Notes under the pieces: generated by a model | The model's input: the letters and a program-made list of their open reading frames with translations, nothing else | Database searches by the model: none | Told to the model about the DNA's origin: nothing | Origin: WYEN01 sp049976205 | Lineage (GTDB): Archaea > Thermoproteota > Thermoprotei_A > Sulfolobales > AG1 | NCBI GenBank assembly: GCA_049976205.1 | Contig: JBMFIR010000056.1 | Location: 1 to 6,256 of the forward strand | DNA: 6,256 nt | Direction: 5' to 3' | Made by a program: the position numbers and the translations under genes | In this document: in pieces, positions 5,267 to 6,256 of the stretch | Position numbering within the stretch: the first letter of the stretch is position 1 | How the letters are laid out: the number at the start of each line of letters is the position of its first letter

Positions 5267-6256
5267 ATGGTGGTTTTATTGGTTGATTATCTGAAATTCT
5301 TATCTCACAGAGTATCCTGGATCGAGTCTTCTCCACTAGCCAAGATCCTTGGTAGAGTATCTGCGTTATCGAAAGCCGGTTTCAGAGTAATCTCGCTGGC
5401 GGCAGGCGATCCTGATCCAAGCGTTATTCCTCGCGATGAGCTGGCTGAGATATCTCACTACGTCCTAAAAAATATTCCTGCATCAATTCTCTACACCGCC
5501 ACAACAGGCATCGAGGATCTTAGAGTAGAGTTATCTAAATTCATTGAGAGATTAGATGGCTACAAAATCTATCCCGAAAACCTAATAGTTACAAGTGGCT
5601 CAACTACTGCCATAGATCTTTTGGCGAGAGTATTAATCGATCCTGGCGACGTAGTTATTGTTGAAAACCCGAGCTATGTAGTCTCACTATACGCATTCAA
5701 GCAATTAGGAGCCAAATTAGTTGGTGTAGATGTTAAACCTGATGGATTAGATACTGATGAATTAGAGAAGAAAATTAAAGAAATTGAGAGCGACGGTAAA
5801 AAGATTAAGCTAATATACACAATACCAACGGGACAGAACCCCTCTGGAGCCACTATGAGTATAGAGAAGAGAAAACATTTACTTGAGATAGCCTCAAGAC
5901 ACGATTTACTAGTATTAGAAGACACAGCATACAACTATATAGTGCTTGAGGGATCTGCACCACCAACACTCAAATCTCTTGACAAAGAGGATAGAGTAAT
6001 TGTTACAGGGACACTGAGCAAGATCATGGGGACAGGATTCAGAGTTGGTTGGATCGCTGCGCCAGACCCCATAAGAAGATATGTGGTCGCAGAGAAACAA
6101 CCAATTGATTACTGTGCCCCAGCTATTTCTCAGTACATAGCTGTTGAATTCCTAAGGAGAGGTCTTGACAAGATCAGTATCGAGAGATCCAGAGAGAGCT
6201 ACAGGACCAAGAGAGATATCATGATCAAGAGTTTAGAAGATAAGATCCCTGACGCA
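5267..6256 (+). CDS. PLP-dependent aminotransferase, class I/II (LysN/2-aminoadipate aminotransferase-like), 3'-partial
   Basis: The frame is open for 330 codons from ATG 5267 and leaves the window without a stop; the family is usually about 400 residues, so the last 70 or so are missing. The product is a fold-type I aminotransferase moving an amino group between an amino acid and a 2-oxo acid in the cytoplasm. Marks in order are SLAAGDPDP near the N-terminus, YTATTGIEDLR (the substrate-loop Tyr/Gly region), VTSGSTTAIDLLARVL (PLP phosphate loop), VIVENPSYV, YTIPTGQNPSG with N191, EDTAYNYI with D219 and Y222, and TLSKIMGTGFRVGW with the Schiff-base lysine K252 and the phosphate-binding R259. 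The wording resembles LysN and the aminotransferase half of MocR proteins, without a DNA-binding domain. Likely substrates are aromatic, branched-chain or 2-aminoadipate amino acids, which cannot be settled here. A TAG at 5243-5245 limits upstream extension. The gene is divergent from thrC, suggesting a shared role in amino acid metabolism. Confidence 0.92.
   Translation, partial: MVVLLVDYLKFLSHRVSWIESSPLAKILGRVSALSKAGFRVISLAAGDPDPSVIPRDELAEISHYVLKNIPASILYTATTGIEDLRVELSKFIERLDGYKIYPENLIVTSGSTTAIDLLARVLIDPGDVVIVENPSYVVSLYAFKQLGAKLVGVDVKPDGLDTDELEKKIKEIESDGKKIKLIYTIPTGQNPSGATMSIEKRKHLLEIASRHDLLVLEDTAYNYIVLEGSAPPTLKSLDKEDRVIVTGTLSKIMGTGFRVGWIAAPDPIRRYVVAEKQPIDYCAPAISQYIAVEFLRRGLDKISIERSRESYRTKRDIMIKSLEDKIPDA

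Noticed and set aside
5674..6100. Two minus-strand open frames (5674-5934 and 5915-6100) opposite the aminotransferase
   Set aside because: The plus strand here carries the aminotransferase active-site motifs, and the antisense products are Ser-, Cys- and Trp-rich without recognisable features.

Overview
The window looks like chromosomal DNA of a hyperthermophilic crenarchaeon, most likely of the Desulfurococcales/Staphylothermus type. The evidence is AT-rich DNA, Arg codons that are nearly all AGA/AGG, use of GTG as a start, TATA-like boxes about 25-30 nt before start codons that have no clear Shine-Dalgarno sequence (leaderless style), a secreted protein with a Thr/Ser-rich stalk and a C-terminal anchor, and a membrane-anchored winged-helix protein. 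The taxon is inferred from style; there is no rRNA or other marker gene here.

Layout. A plus-strand gene that probably starts just before the window (to 1018) encodes a secreted or membrane sensor-like protein with a cytoplasmic winged-helix DNA-binding domain. It meets, tail to tail with a 5-nt gap, a minus-strand gene (1024-2625) for a large cell-surface protein anchored by one C-terminal helix. Further minus-strand genes follow, listed here in the order of transcription: a threonine synthase family enzyme (5223 to 4171), a SplB-like radical SAM protein (4110 to 3211) and a minimal nucleotidyltransferase (3160 to 2726). The nucleotidyltransferase appears to lose its natural C-terminus through a one-base frame change near 2767-2770. 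A plus-strand class I/II aminotransferase starts at 5267, divergently from thrC, and runs off the right edge without a stop.

How the genes may work together. The threonine synthase and the aminotransferase share a 43-bp divergent control region and are both PLP enzymes of amino acid metabolism, so joint control is plausible. The radical SAM gene has its own TATA-like box and probably carries the nucleotidyltransferase gene with it. The surface protein and the membrane winged-helix protein could be a sensor/target pair, but only their adjacency supports this.

Genes fill nearly the whole window and the longest gap is about 100 bp. I saw no tRNA, rRNA, CRISPR array, insertion sequence or obvious mobile element. 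The most notable points are the apparent frameshift in the nucleotidyltransferase, the extra paired cysteines of the radical SAM protein, the repeat/palindrome layout of the divergent promoter, and a roughly threefold excess of the tetranucleotide GATC across the window. I did not find convincing evidence of a new multi-gene system.
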